A stretch of 64,000 bases of DNA, taken from the NCBI GenBank assembly GCA_001931875.2, contig MSJH02000808.1, positions 370,773-434,772 of the forward strand, written 5' to 3'. Under the pieces are notes generated by a model. That model was not told where the DNA came from and did no database searches. It saw nothing but the letters and a program-made list of their open reading frames with translations. A program made the position numbers and the translations under genes. Of the stretch, positions 1 through 10,920 are shown one piece after another (position 1 is the stretch's first letter; every line of letters starts with the position of its first letter). The stretch is from Byssochlamys sp. IMV 00236 (lineage: Eukaryota; Ascomycota; Eurotiomycetes; Eurotiales; Thermoascaceae).

Positions 1-824
1 GTCTAGAAGACCATCATGCGCTCGAATGTGAAGACTCCTAATTGAAACAAAAGCCTTTCGTAAATATCGTCCTGGGCATGAAAAATAGTACCCGGGTTGC
101 ATCCCACAAGCGGAAATCTGTAGCGAAATAATGGGGTTTCCCTTCGAACGAAGGCCAACCGCCTTAGAAATCACCTCCATAATCCGCTTAAAGCACGGGT
201 CATGCTTTTCGATGCACTTTCCGAGGACATGATCAAGCCTGTGGGTGTCGGTGGGAAAGGTTCCCCAGCGCATATCGAATTCTTCGAGAGCCGAAAACTG
301 TTGCAGAACAGTCACTAATGATGACAACGCATGACCATTTTCTATAAGTTTTGTTTGTTCTTCGTAGATCGTGCTCATACGCTCCATAGCCTTCTCATAA
401 GTAACATTATGAGGCAAATATCCCTTCTCTACGTCAAGAGTGTATATCCGCCGAGGGTAGATTCTTTCAAATGGTTGGATGACTCCCGTTCTCACTTTCT
501 TAGCACAGACTAGGCAGATCAGCAAGTGATGCCAAGGTAGACTTCAGGAAGACCTATACCATTTTTTAGACGAGGAAGGATCCTGAATTGCAATGACTTT
601 ACCACCGTCACTAGAGGAGAAACGGCTACCTGGTTCAGGATGTCGAGGCCAGAGGCCAAGAAAGGCACAGAAATGCATTCGAAAAGGCGTGGGATGGCGA
701 CATATCGCAGGGTCCTGTTGGTGCTGGACAGATCTCTCAAGGACGAAAAGTCGAGATAACGGAGTATTTCATGAAGCAGCTCAACTGGAAGCTGGTCAAG
801 TCGACCTCTAGGACTGAGTGTCAT
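1..824 (-). CDS. F-box protein, 3' part cut off by window edge
   Basis: Likely substrate-recognition subunit of an SCF ubiquitin ligase. Exon 1 is 824-560 and exon 2 is 509-1, open to the window edge, giving at least 257 residues. The 50-nt intron 510-559 has a GTATAG donor, a CTGAT branch-like site and a TAG acceptor. It restores an open frame across all of exon 2, where straight reading stops at 519. Residues about 8-45 (DQLPVELLHEILRYLDFSSL, then Arg/Leu-rich) match the F-box pattern LPxELxxxIxxYLxxxxL. The rest is unlike any repeat I recognise; fungal F-box proteins often have divergent C-termini. The start at 824 sits just before the F-box; an in-frame ATG at 1085 would add 87 residues that look non-coding. 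The F-box call is firm, the target unknown. Confidence 0.7.
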
Positions 825-1391
825 ATCTGCTAGAGTTGGACGCGCGGATATTTCAGATTCAAGGTTATATGAGATCAACGCAGAGAGACGAGATTGTCTT
901 CTCCAAGGAACTGTGGATTGATTTTCTTGGGGTTCTCGATGCGTCTTGTGTGCTAAGTGATAAAATGAAGAAGAAGAAAGCAGCGTGGGTGGGTGAGGCC
1001 AGCCTGAGGGATGTAGCGGCAAGTCCCATAACTGAGGGGTCAGTAAGTGTTCATATTTCAAGACCAATACTATTGTCCAGATCAATAGTACAACTTTCAG
1101 GATTCTGATACTAAAGCTTTCTTTGTTGTAAGTTAACCATAAATCTGCAGAGACCTGAAGGCTTCTCTGTGCTCCATTGGCGAATTTAAATATCAGAGCA
1201 CTTCAGATTCTGTCCCAGTGTTGCCTAGAATATTCTGTATGCAGAGCCCGCATGCTGTTTGGACACCAGTGAATACATGAAGAGACAGATGCTAATTAGA
1301 AATTAACACTAGTAGTACAAGACAACGCAAATATTGATATCACAAGATAGTACTCCTTGGAAGAGCTCCTTCCATGAATACAAGTTCCGTC
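825..1391. other. Intergenic; F-box gene promoter side
   Basis: No supportable gene. Short overlapping open frames on both strands look random. It contains the 5' flank of the F-box gene and the 3' flank of the hypothetical ORF at 1392-2051. Confidence 0.5.
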
Positions 1392-2051
1392 CTAGTTCCC
1401 ATGCTTATTATCCAAACTGCCTGAAAATCTTCTACCAGCATCTGCCGTCGAATTTCCACTTCCATAGGCCTGTCCATGAGCTTGTGCGCCAATATCCCGT
1501 TGGGACGGTCCTGTGACATTCGTGGCATCCTGCTGCTCGTGAAACGCAGCTGCCATCATCGATGCCAGCATTTCCATATCCTCATCGCTTCTCGCGTTGT
1601 CAAAACTGTTCCCTAGCGGTGATGGCCCGATATGCGTAACAGAGTGAAGATTGGGGGCGACCCGTGCTCGACTCTCATTATCAATCCAGACGCCTTCGGT
1701 GATATTGCGCGGGTTCCTTCTTCTCGCGCATGAGAAGGAAAGCGGTCGCTGGTTTGGGAAAGACCCTGTTGGAACTGGATGCAAGACTCGGATGTCTGAT
1801 TCAGGTCGCAAAATAACTGTGGTATGTCCCTGAGTTTGGTTATGTCCTTGGTTCCATTGGTTGATGGTCAAAGCCTCAAGTTGATTTCTGAACTGCAACT
1901 CCCAGTCTTCAGGGCCCTTTCCAGGAAATGGCGTACCAGGCTGATTCTCTCCTTCCTTGCGTGACTGGGACATGGTTGAATTCTGCCCTTGACTGGTTCT
2001 TGAGCGGTAAGTTATCAGGATGCTGGTCAGGTCATGTCCGACGCAGCTCAT
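1392..2051 (-). CDS. Hypothetical protein, 219-aa open frame (weak)
   Basis: I do not recognise this protein. The frame is open for 219 codons. A second ATG at codon 27, starting with residues MSQSRKEGENQPGTPF, is an equally plausible start. The product is hydrophilic and rich in Gly, Asn, Gln and Ser, with no signal peptide, membrane segment or cysteine pattern. The acidic/methionine stretch DEDMEMLASMMAAAFHEQQ near residue 160 could form a short helix. Composition is consistent with a disordered fungal orphan protein. The frame could also be accidental, since nothing conserved is visible and no intron is needed to open it. Confidence 0.35.
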   Translation of the reverse strand: MSCVGHDLTSILITYRSRTSQGQNSTMSQSRKEGENQPGTPFPGKGPEDWELQFRNQLEALTINQWNQGHNQTQGHTTVILRPESDIRVLHPVPTGSFPNQRPLSFSCARRRNPRNITEGVWIDNESRARVAPNLHSVTHIGPSPLGNSFDNARSDEDMEMLASMMAAAFHEQQDATNVTGPSQRDIGAQAHGQAYGSGNSTADAGRRFSGSLDNKHGN

Positions 2052-3296
2052 AGGGCCTTGGAAATTTGCAGTGAATCGCTAACGCAGGAAAAGCACCAGT
2101 GTCTCGCGTCTCGCAGGAAGACAAGGCCTCTTTATAGCCTTCTTGGAAGCACATCCTGTACTGAGGAGACGTGCTTAACCCATCTTTGCTATCCTTCAAT
2201 CTCAGCTTTCTCAGCTTAATCTGATACTACATCTGGATCTAGGTTTCTGGTTTGTCATATAACGGTGAGGCCTTGGGGATTTGTTTGCGGTCTCTGGGGG
2301 CATGATATTCTGTTCTCAACTGCTCCTGTGTTCAAGGTAAGTCGTCTTCATTCTCCGTGTGGATTAAGTAAATCGTCTCCCTTTTGTGAGAGGCCACTGC
2401 TTGTTTCTCTTGGCGCTTGATCTCTTGCAATGCGGTTTGACAGAGCGATCAATATATGATTGCAGACAAGTATGTAGCTCCTATTATCCTGGGCCGTAGT
2501 TACACGATGTTCCTTTGTATCTAGGCGTCTAAACAGCCAAACGAGCACACTAAGAACCGACTTGCATCAGATCCATGATATATTTGAATTGCTGCCCCAA
2601 ACATCTCCTCGAACTGCTCCTGTTTTCAAATTCTATGAAGTTGTAGTAACTAGTAGACAAACACGTTCTTGTGCGCGATTACTAAGTCTGTACCAGCAGT
2701 TAACTACCTATTTGTGCATAAATTTCGGGAGATGCCGAATCGGGAAGTGGGTGCAGCTTCCGAGGTTTGCGCTACTGACCAAACAATTACTACACCACAG
2801 GACTATCCTCAAATATAGTACTATAATTAATACGACTGCTTTGTTACCTCTGTACTAATATCGACACTCGCTCATATTCATATTTGACGAATCTGACAAC
2901 CACCAGCTTCCCATCCCAAACAGGCAAAGTGCCTTGGATCCCTCCATGGGGATGACCTCACGATGTGCTCAAACACGAACGCAGCGAGTCGCTGCACTCA
3001 ACTTTTCATTCAGGAACCCGTCTTGTTTTCTTCTTATTCGCTGCTCACGTCTCGAAAACGTCATTCATCTTCGAGGGCCATCTCTAGACGTCTTTCTTGC
3101 TCCTTGCTTCCACGTTGAGATTAATATATTAACAGCTTCTTGAAGGACTTGGATAGTCCGTTCTTACTCTATCTATAGCTACAATCCACTAGTGACTACA
3201 GAAGAAGCACTACCAATTACTTCTACGAACCTCTCTCTCGCAGAATAACCAGATACACATCTAACAAACTTCACTCAAATCAATCAATCGATCATC
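2052..3296. other. Intergenic region, no gene seen
   Basis: Only short open frames (under 100 codons) without recognisable content. The last 150 bases before 3297 are C/A-rich and look like the leader of the small-protein gene that follows. Confidence 0.5.
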
Positions 3297-3661
3297 ATGC
3301 CTCGCGGAGCAGACTACGACAACGGCATCCCTCAGAGCGACAACGCCATCGAACAGGGTACCGACGCAGTACACGGACTCAGCCAAGGAGTAAGTCTCTC
3401 ACACCTCCCCTCTGATGGTTTCATTCATAGTCCAGAACCCCCAACCAACAATATATATTCTAATAGAACGAAAACATCACCCGCGCCAACAAGCCCGCCC
3501 CGTTCCCTGACGGTGACTTCGAGGACGGATTACATAGCGGACAAGGTAGCCGTGGTACACCACCCTCTGGAAGTGGAAAGGGTGGTCATGACCCTAAGAC
3601 TCTGGGCGAGAGGAAGGGACTCGGTGCTCACAAGGCTGATGGGCCTGATCCTTGGAAGTGA
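3297..3661 (+). CDS. Small glycine-rich hydrophilic protein, 95 aa
   Basis: Two exons, 3297-3389 (31 codons) and 3467-3661 (64 codons plus TGA). The 77-nt intron 3390-3466 has a GTAAGT donor and a TAATAG acceptor, phase 0. The product is fully hydrophilic and looks disordered: an acidic N-terminus, then a Gly/Ser/Pro/Lys middle, ending GLGAHKADGPDPWK. There is no signal peptide or membrane span. An upstream acceptor-like TAG at 3430 would, if used, hit an in-frame stop within 12 codons, so alternative splicing would give a truncated 42-aa form. Reading straight through the donor gives an unrelated tail, which supports the spliced form. I recall no named family; function unknown. Confidence 0.65.
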
Positions 3662-4236
3662 TTTTGTTATGCGAGGTTGTATCTGAGGCGTTTGCGTTTT
3701 ATTTTCTTTGACATTTGTAGGTTCTGGGGAATGGAATAATATCAGTAAATTATGGAGAAGTGTTGTTGCCTTGGGCTTTGTGATGAAAGCTAGAGGTTGT
3801 TTTGATGATATGAAATGAATTACAGGTAAAAATATTTCGGTTCTGATGATTCTTTCTACCAATTGAGCGTGCAGGGACGGAGCTGTCTATGTAGCGTCCT
3901 GGTGGCCTTCAAGAGTATTACTTGTAGGATGCTTACTCACTGGAAAGGCACAGAGAAAAACATAATCATAAGAATACTATGTTCTGAAAAGGGTATTCGG
4001 ACATTTAGACAAGAAAATATTACCCAGGTAGTCATGCTCCCCGCCCCTTCCCCAGAAATTACCAAATGATAGGAGCCATGACGCCTACTTATGAGACCGT
4101 GGAAAAATTGTAAGTAAAAGAAAAGAAAAGAAAACTGCCAATCTCATCATGTCCACAACCACAGGCAATTTCCCTAGCTGTCCACTCCGAAGACTTCTTC
4201 GTATTGAATTGAATGATGATGTGTTCGGCCGGGCAC
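3662..4236. other. Convergent 3' region, no gene seen
   Basis: Lies between the convergent ends of the small-protein gene (+) and the 628-aa protein gene (-). A+T-rich with purine runs near 4110-4130. I see only terminator-like flanking sequence. Confidence 0.5.
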
Positions 4237-6123
4237 CTAGAACCCAGGAAGTTGTCCTCGACGAAGAAGTCCAAAGGTAGGGTGGCGCACAAAATGACAC
4301 ATGTAAAGTTCAATGTTCGTCTTTCCAGCGTTGATGACAATTTCTTTGCAGAGTTTCTCATCGTAGTCAATGGGTCCATCTTCATTGAGGACATGTCTCA
4401 GTGCAAGGTTGAGATCTATCCACGCGCGGCGAACCCGGACCTCTGTCATCTCGTCAAGCTCTTCGTCTGCGGCCTTGATTGCCTGATTGGCAGCACGGTC
4501 CATCGCCTCGATGATGATGACCGCGCAGGGGTTTTCGCTCGGGATAGTGCAGTGCTCGATCTGCGGGGTGAGGAGGATATAGTCCATGTTACCCGGCACG
4601 TACCCTGAAGCGAGCTGGTTCGCGATCACGGCAAGAGAGCTCTTCCGGTGTTCAGGCAGCTCTTCGCCAATGGCGGCGATGCCGTCGTGAGTCGTCAGAC
4701 ATACAATTCCGCGGTTCGCCAAGGAGGAGAAGCCAAGTTTGGCCATATCGTGGTCGTCGAGACCGGCAACCTGAAGGACTTTCTCGAGAAATTTGTTCGT
4801 GTAGAACGACGGGGACCGAAGGGCAGAAATCATGGTGAATTCAAGATCGTGTTTGATCTTTTCAAGGACCCATTCCTCGAGAGGAAGCGCTGCCGCAAGC
4901 CTGCTGTTGATTGCTTTCACGGTCTCCCACAATTTCATGATAGCCTGGGCGCGCGAAGGCTGAACCTTGAGAAAGGACATAAGACCATAGCCATCGAGTT
5001 CCTGCGGCCAGGTCTCTCCATCAAGAGGGCGAATGTCCATACCCTCGTAGGTCAATATGAATGCGGAACTGTCCCAGGTCAGGGAGTAGTCACGTATTTT
5101 CACCCTAGCACAGAGAGCGTCGTTCAAATCGGCTGGGTTGAACATTGGGACACTGCGTCTGTCCCCACGGGGACGGTAGCTTCCGGTATCCGCTATCTGA
5201 CGGCTCAGCTCTCCGGCCCTGTCTGCCAGGAGGAAAAAGAGAGGTCTGTTTCCATCCTGAAAGATATTGCTGAACCAATGTTGTTCGATGAGTCTCAGAA
5301 CTATGATCATCACACGTGCTGCGTTGCGTTGGAGGCAATCGACTTCGAATGGGCCTCTCCAAAGACCCCCCAAGGCCCGGAGCGAAGCCGTGAGCTCCTT
5401 TGCAAGACCAGGCCAGTTTCCGGTCCGCAGAAGTCTCTTCGGCCCCAGGGGGTGTTCCTGATAGATGGCATAGTGTGTGAGTTGCCATTCGACGGCACCC
5501 TTGGGAGCACCCATGGCTTGAGCTGCTTCACGAATGCTTTCTGAAACCTTGCATATCAGATCGAAGTTTGGGGTGTCGCGAAGATGGTCAGCGCCGTTTT
5601 GAGACTCATGGTATAGCTTCAGGTCCTTCGAAATGTCCGTCCAGGTAAACCTGCGCTGAGTGCGTGGGTCAATCTGGTTATGCAGCATTTCGCCGAAGCA
5701 CAAATTGCAACTCAGTAGTTCTATGACCTCTTCATAGAAGTCACCATAATCGGCGAGTCTTTCCAAAGCAAGGCGGAGATCCTCCGGGAGCTTCGACTTG
5801 TCAATCTTCGACAGCTCGTACACCGCTGGCACTGCGCTCGCTACAAGGTTCTGACGGTCTCCATGGCACCAGAGGACTCGCTGGTTGACATAAGAAGTCA
5901 AGAATTTAGACAACTTGCTATACGACTGCAGCGTCATACCCTTGGGGTGCTTCAGAAAGTTGTCACAGTTCCGTACTCCGTCCTGGATCTTGTAGATATC
6001 AGACGAGCTCATGTCCGGGTGTTGGAGAAGCTTAGGCGCAAGCTTCACAGCGTTCAGAGCCTGTAGACCGTCTAGTTGAACGCGATGCGGGTAGGGTATC
6101 CAGCCGCCCATGTAGAGAGGCAT
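4237..6123 (-). CDS. Uncharacterised 628-aa protein, single exon
   Basis: A single open frame of 628 codons running from MPLYMGG to GQLPGF and TGA/TAG-bounded, far longer than chance. I do not recognise a family. The protein looks mainly alpha-helical and globular, with many Leu, Ala, Glu and Arg and few low-complexity stretches. It has no signal peptide, no clear transmembrane segment, no Walker motifs and no zinc-binding cysteine cluster. A Cys-rich spot (LLSCNLCFGEM, about residue 140) is isolated. An acidic helix around residue 560 (ADEELDEMTEVRVRR) could mediate contacts. Upstream in-frame extension is not obvious and no introns are needed. Likely a real fungal protein of unknown function, cytosolic or nuclear. 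Confidence 0.7.
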   Translation of the reverse strand: MPLYMGGWIPYPHRVQLDGLQALNAVKLAPKLLQHPDMSSSDIYKIQDGVRNCDNFLKHPKGMTLQSYSKLSKFLTSYVNQRVLWCHGDRQNLVASAVPAVYELSKIDKSKLPEDLRLALERLADYGDFYEEVIELLSCNLCFGEMLHNQIDPRTQRRFTWTDISKDLKLYHESQNGADHLRDTPNFDLICKVSESIREAAQAMGAPKGAVEWQLTHYAIYQEHPLGPKRLLRTGNWPGLAKELTASLRALGGLWRGPFEVDCLQRNAARVMIIVLRLIEQHWFSNIFQDGNRPLFFLLADRAGELSRQIADTGSYRPRGDRRSVPMFNPADLNDALCARVKIRDYSLTWDSSAFILTYEGMDIRPLDGETWPQELDGYGLMSFLKVQPSRAQAIMKLWETVKAINSRLAAALPLEEWVLEKIKHDLEFTMISALRSPSFYTNKFLEKVLQVAGLDDHDMAKLGFSSLANRGIVCLTTHDGIAAIGEELPEHRKSSLAVIANQLASGYVPGNMDYILLTPQIEHCTIPSENPCAVIIIEAMDRAANQAIKAADEELDEMTEVRVRRAWIDLNLALRHVLNEDGPIDYDEKLCKEIVINAGKTNIELYMCHFVRHPTFGLLRRGQLPGF

Positions 6124-6882
6124 TTTGACGGCTAATAGGAGATGTCCGACAGTCGAGGTGCTTGATGTTGCAATGAGATGGAAGGAGTAGCCACTGCTGG
6201 ACCTGCTTGCTTTGTCTGCTTCTCAGAACAAATGGCAAGACAGAACCAGTGTCACAGGATAGTGCATAGACGTGAGACAGTATCTCCAGGTGTGGAGGGG
6301 CCAAGACTGTAGGATTCAAGAGATATCTGAGAAGGACAGATCACTGCATGGAGAAAGGTGCCAAACAAAGACGCCGGATGATATTCGTGACGCGTCTAAA
6401 AAGGAGAAGGGGACGCGACCAGTAGGCCAGAAACAAAATCGCCACCTCCGTATCATAAGGGCATGACCCTGCGGAGGCCGCCGCTCCATGAGCAGATATT
6501 ATTTTGCTGGTAGATACCGCCAAGTGGTTATTATATGCTCCAGGGTAGACACTCCAACTTGGCTAAGGTCCAGGCTGCATGAAAACAGAATATGGTATTC
6601 TCTCTAACAATGGTAAGCACCAACAAAAGACATATGACACGAAAACACAGAAGAAACAGGGTGAATCAAGCTCCAAGTGGAAAATACAGGATAAAGTCAA
6701 CAAGCGTAAGGGGAATATAGACATCTACCCAAAATAAAAGAGATCATCTAATTGCTGGAGACTCCTATACGATGCCCCGAGATACTATTCATTTCCGAAT
6801 GAGCTAAGAATTCACAGAGAAGGTCAAAGGCTCTGTCTGCAAGGATGTATTGACAGAGAATAAACTGGTCTTCTCGAGAAGA
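6124..6882. other. Intergenic region between unknown gene and vps54 3' end
   Basis: Contains the promoter side of the 628-aa gene and the 3' flank of vps54. No supportable gene. Confidence 0.5.
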
Positions 6883-9800
6883 TCACGATTTGGATGAATC
6901 TTGTGACTTCTTTTCAGGAGTGCTATCACCTGGGGCCGGAGGTGACTGTGAAGACGGTCTTGGGGAGATAGCTTTGCCGTTCGGCTCAGGGGTAATGGTT
7001 TTTGCCCCGACCAGCTGCACAAGATGTTCACCTAGATCGCCAGAACCGTTCAGCTTGCTAAGCTTGGACTTGAAGAAGTCGACATCTGATTGCATCCTGT
7101 CGCCCTGGTTAGTGATATCAATTGGGAATTGTTTTCAGCAGACGTACCTTTGTCTTCCTGCCTCCGTCTTAACAACGGCCTCCTGGAATGCTTTAGACCA
7201 TTGCTCCTTGTAACTCTTAAATACAGGATTCATGATCATCATGACCGTGGTCTCTGGAAGATGTTTTGCTAGGACTCGCTGCAGAGTTCCTGTCTCCTTG
7301 ACAAGGATCTCCATGTAGGGACTCACTGCGCCAGTATTTGGCTGCCTATCCCAATCGATCTTCTTCATGGATTCCACGTGAGCAGCAGCCCGAGAACTCA
7401 TGATGTCGACCAGTTTCTCATGAATGCCTGACTGGTGTTCCTGGCAAAGCCTCTTGACTTTGTCAAATTCTGCGATCAGAGGGCTCGAATTCGAGTATCT
7501 CCGGACAAATTCACGTATATACGGGATCAGTGCAATGATGAAACTCAGCGCTTGCGAGGACAGGGCCAGATGTTTGGTGGTAATGTTCTTCAGGCCGGCA
7601 CTTCTTGTGGCCCCAGCGCCAAGGATAAGTTGTGAGGAACGTGAGTTGAACAGTTTCAAGCATTCCAGGAGGTTGGACGCTATTTCTTGCGCCATGCTGG
7701 GTATATTCGACAGAAGGTGTTGGAACTCCTCGATGCTCCTCATTATTGCCATTGCAGACTCTGGAAGGATGTACTTTTGCTCGTCGACCACTGCAGTGCG
7801 GACCTTGTCCTTCCCCGTACCATTCGCTGACGTCCCATTTGACGTAGGAGTCTCATCGTGGTTCTTATCGTTTTGCAGCCAGATCTTGCAGGTGTCCAAC
7901 CACGCGTCGATGTCTTTCGTGCTTGCATCCAGTATCCGAGAAAGAATTACATTTTCAGCGTCACCGAAATCTTTGGCGTCCCATTTGTCGGAATCCATGA
8001 CTTCGACGATCCGATGTCTTTGGCGGTCTCCAAATCGAGAGATGAAGTCCCTGATCTGGTTGTCCACAACTGTTTTCAGAGCAGTGCCACTTCGGCCGGA
8101 GATGGCTTCACACTCATCTGCAAAAAGCCGATTCAGCGTGAAGTACCTCAGGAAGTCTTCCAAAGAAAGGTGCGAGGTCTGCTCAGATCGCACTTTCAAC
8201 ACCTTCGTAATCTGGGATTGAACAATATCCACGGCTTGCCCGAGAAGACTGGACATGTCCAAAACCTGCAATATCTCCTCCTGGACAAGAGCTGCTGTAA
8301 CTCTACCATCAGGTGTAGACGTAAGGGTTTTGTCAATGCTTTGCATGTTTGGACTTCTAGGAGGTGATTTAACGCCCCCACCAGGAGACTGCGTTCCTAG
8401 ACCGCTTGTGATATCAAGTAACACCTTTACTTGGACGCTGAGCCTTCTGAGCGACTCGCTGACACCAGTATATATGCGGCTGAGCATTTTCTGGGCATCC
8501 TGTGCATCGAGGGCTCTGAGATTCCGAGCAAGAATCGATGACTTCTCCTGCTGGCTCAATTGTCGTCCACCGATCGTAGAAGCCGACATCACGGATTCGT
8601 TGTCATCGTCACTAGAGCTAGGCAGATGTCTCCGAATTAAGCCTTTCATCTCACGCAGGACGCCGGCCTTGAAAGCGGTTGCTGCAGGCATTATATGATG
8701 GGCTCGGCCGAGACCAGTGAGTTCCGAGAGCAACCTTAGCCTCATCGGGTCGTCGAAGTTCATGTAGGCAGGAACACCAGATACAACACCGCCTCTTTGT
8801 GCTCCACGAGCCCTTTGCAAAGACATGCCCCATCGTTGTAAGGTCACCTCCGGTGGCACGTTTTCCACATGACGTCGCAGATCCCCTAGCAAATCATCAA
8901 GGAACCGGCTCTCATAGCCCATTCCAATACGGTAACGCAACTGTGCAAGATCCTCAGAAGCTCCCTGCAAGGCTTTAATGCCCCGTAGATCAACTGTCCT
9001 GCTTGGGCGCTCTTGGGTCTGATCGCCCTCATTGAGAAGGTTCGCAGGCTGTTCTCCGGCCATCAGTCTCTCGACCTCATCAAGGCCCTCTGTAGCTTCT
9101 TCGATGTCGCCTCTTTCCACCATTTCTTCACACCTAGACACAGACTCAACGATCTGTCGTAGTTGAGCAACGGCGTCACCCAGTCTCCGTACATTTTCCC
9201 TGCGACGACGCAAATTCACTACTTTAAGTCCTCCTAGAGCCATCTCCTTGTCGATCTTGTTCAGATCTTTCCGCAGAATCTGTATCCTTTTGACGGAGTC
9301 TGCGGCTTCGGAGTGCAGCTCGCGCAGCGAGCCAAGAGCGGTAAAGAAAGACTTTGAAGCTGTAGAGATGGACGAAATAAGGTGTATCTCGACTGTATCC
9401 ATATACCATGATAACTTCTCCTGCAAAATTGCGTTCGTGGCTAAGGCTTTTCTACCGGTCTGGACTGGTTCAAGCAATCTCCCATTGGTCGCTTTTTCGT
9501 CCTTACCTGACGCCTTCGATGCTCCTTGTATGACCTCAGACCGCTCAGACACCACGTCGAACGTGCGCGGATTCTCGAGATGAAATTGCTCGTCGAAATA
9601 AACAGTCGGAATTGTCGACAAAGGGGTAACTCCCTGGCCTCGAGAACGTCCGCTAAACGAAGGTTTCCTTCCGGAGGGATCGATAGAAGATGCACGAGAG
9701 CTTATCGACAGTGTAGAGTATCGCCGTTCCATCCCTCTTCGACTGGGGGGCTCCAGGTCGTCCGTCCGCAACCCGGCCTTGGACTGCCCCCGAACCAGCT

Positions 9801-10308
9801 GGGAGTCGCCATCGTCACCGCCTTCCTTGGCTCGTTGGAAAGTATCATACAGGGATCCGACCTGAGATAAGTACGGCTGAAACGCTTTCGATTCCACATG
9901 GGGAACGTTCGTCAGGGTCACTGGTGGTATATCGCGAGTGGTCGGTGGCCGGTAACCCGTAGAGGACACGGCCGTGTGGGGGACAAGCCCAGTGCGCACA
10001 ATGGGAGGCTGAAGGAGAGTCGATATTGCTGCATATATGTCAGTTCAATTTTCCTTGCGAATGAAGGAAGTATGTCCAGACGCACCGTTCTGCCCGGACT
10101 CCGCTATCGACGCATGATGCTGGGACGGGTCCAGTATGCCACCGATGCTGACAATCGAACTTGCAGTCGACCCTCTCCTCGGGGAGAATCGCTGAGAAGG
10201 AGGGACTCGAGGCGACTCATTTTGCGTGAACGAAAACTGCGATAAAGAGGGTATCGAGGTCGCAGAGGCCAGGCTGTCGGTCGACTTCCGGGGACTCACT
10301 GAGGACAT
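6883..10308 (-). CDS. vps54: Vps54, GARP complex subunit
   Basis: Subunit of the Golgi-associated retrograde protein (GARP) tethering complex, which captures endosome-derived vesicles at the trans-Golgi. Exons are 10308-10086, 10028-7148 and 7096-6883; introns are 57 and 51 nt (branch CACTAAC in the second). The sum is 1105 residues in continuous phase. The first about 75 residues are Ser-rich and disordered. Residues about 115-130 hold the conserved AFQPYLSQVGSLYDTF segment. Residues about 285-475 are a long coiled-coil Vps54 N-domain. The C-terminal part contains the Vps54-like domain ending NPVFKSYKEQWSKAFQEAV. The last exon adds a short, probably disordered Pro/Ser tail. Length fits fungal Vps54. 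The gene is divergent from mcm5. Confidence 0.93.
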
Positions 10309-10920
10309 CTCGTTCGTACCAGCGGCGTAAGCCCACACGGAGACGCATCCACCGTAGATTCAGCGACGAACTATCCGGACATGGCAAGTGAGGACGATAT
10401 TCTCAGAAGGCCGAAGCAACCCCTGGCGTTCAATTGATCACGAACCTGCGTCGACGTTGGCTCTCGCTGACAGAGAGCGCTGAAGCTACACTTAAGCTAT
10501 CCGCAACGTTTAACCAGCTCAACCAGCTCGTAAGGCACCCACAGGCCAACAATTACTTTCCTAGTCCGGTAAAGCGTCGTTCGCGCCCGCAGGTTGTCCG
10601 TGCACTCGGATCTCGGAAGATCTTCGATTCCGGTCTGATTGCGGCAGTGGAGGGGCCAGGGGAGACCGTCTCCAGTAGCACCGCCCTTTTGCCTAGGCGC
10701 ATCCACTGGCAGCACGAAGATGGCACCAGTGCTATTCAAGTTGCCTAGTCCCGCCGGGTCCCAAAACCACTTAACGCGTCTCTGAACGCGACCGTGTTTT
10801 CCTCGCGTCCAGCAACCCTTTCGTCGGCGGAACAAAGATATCTATCTCTCTCGACTTTTTTATGCCACTCCGCAGAAGTCTCAACGACGGATCATCGCAA
10901 ACGTCAGATCTGCGGCTACC
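10309..10920. promoter_or_regulatory. Divergent promoter between vps54 and mcm5
   Basis: 612 bp between the two start codons, driving vps54 to the left and mcm5 to the right. It contains an ACGCGT element at 10774-10779 and a near-match (AACGCGA) about 11 bp further on. Open frames within it look random. Confidence 0.6.
10774..10779. promoter_or_regulatory. MCB-type element ACGCGT upstream of mcm5
   Basis: Perfect palindromic ACGCGT, about 140 bp before the mcm5 ATG. This is the MluI cell-cycle box bound by MBF (Mbp1/Swi6) in yeasts to drive G1/S genes, including replication genes. Its use here is inferred from position and the target gene only. Confidence 0.45.

Noticed and set aside
5105..5544. 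Plus- and minus-strand open frames opposite the 628-aa gene
   Set aside because: Shadow frames of a long real coding exon, with no independent content.
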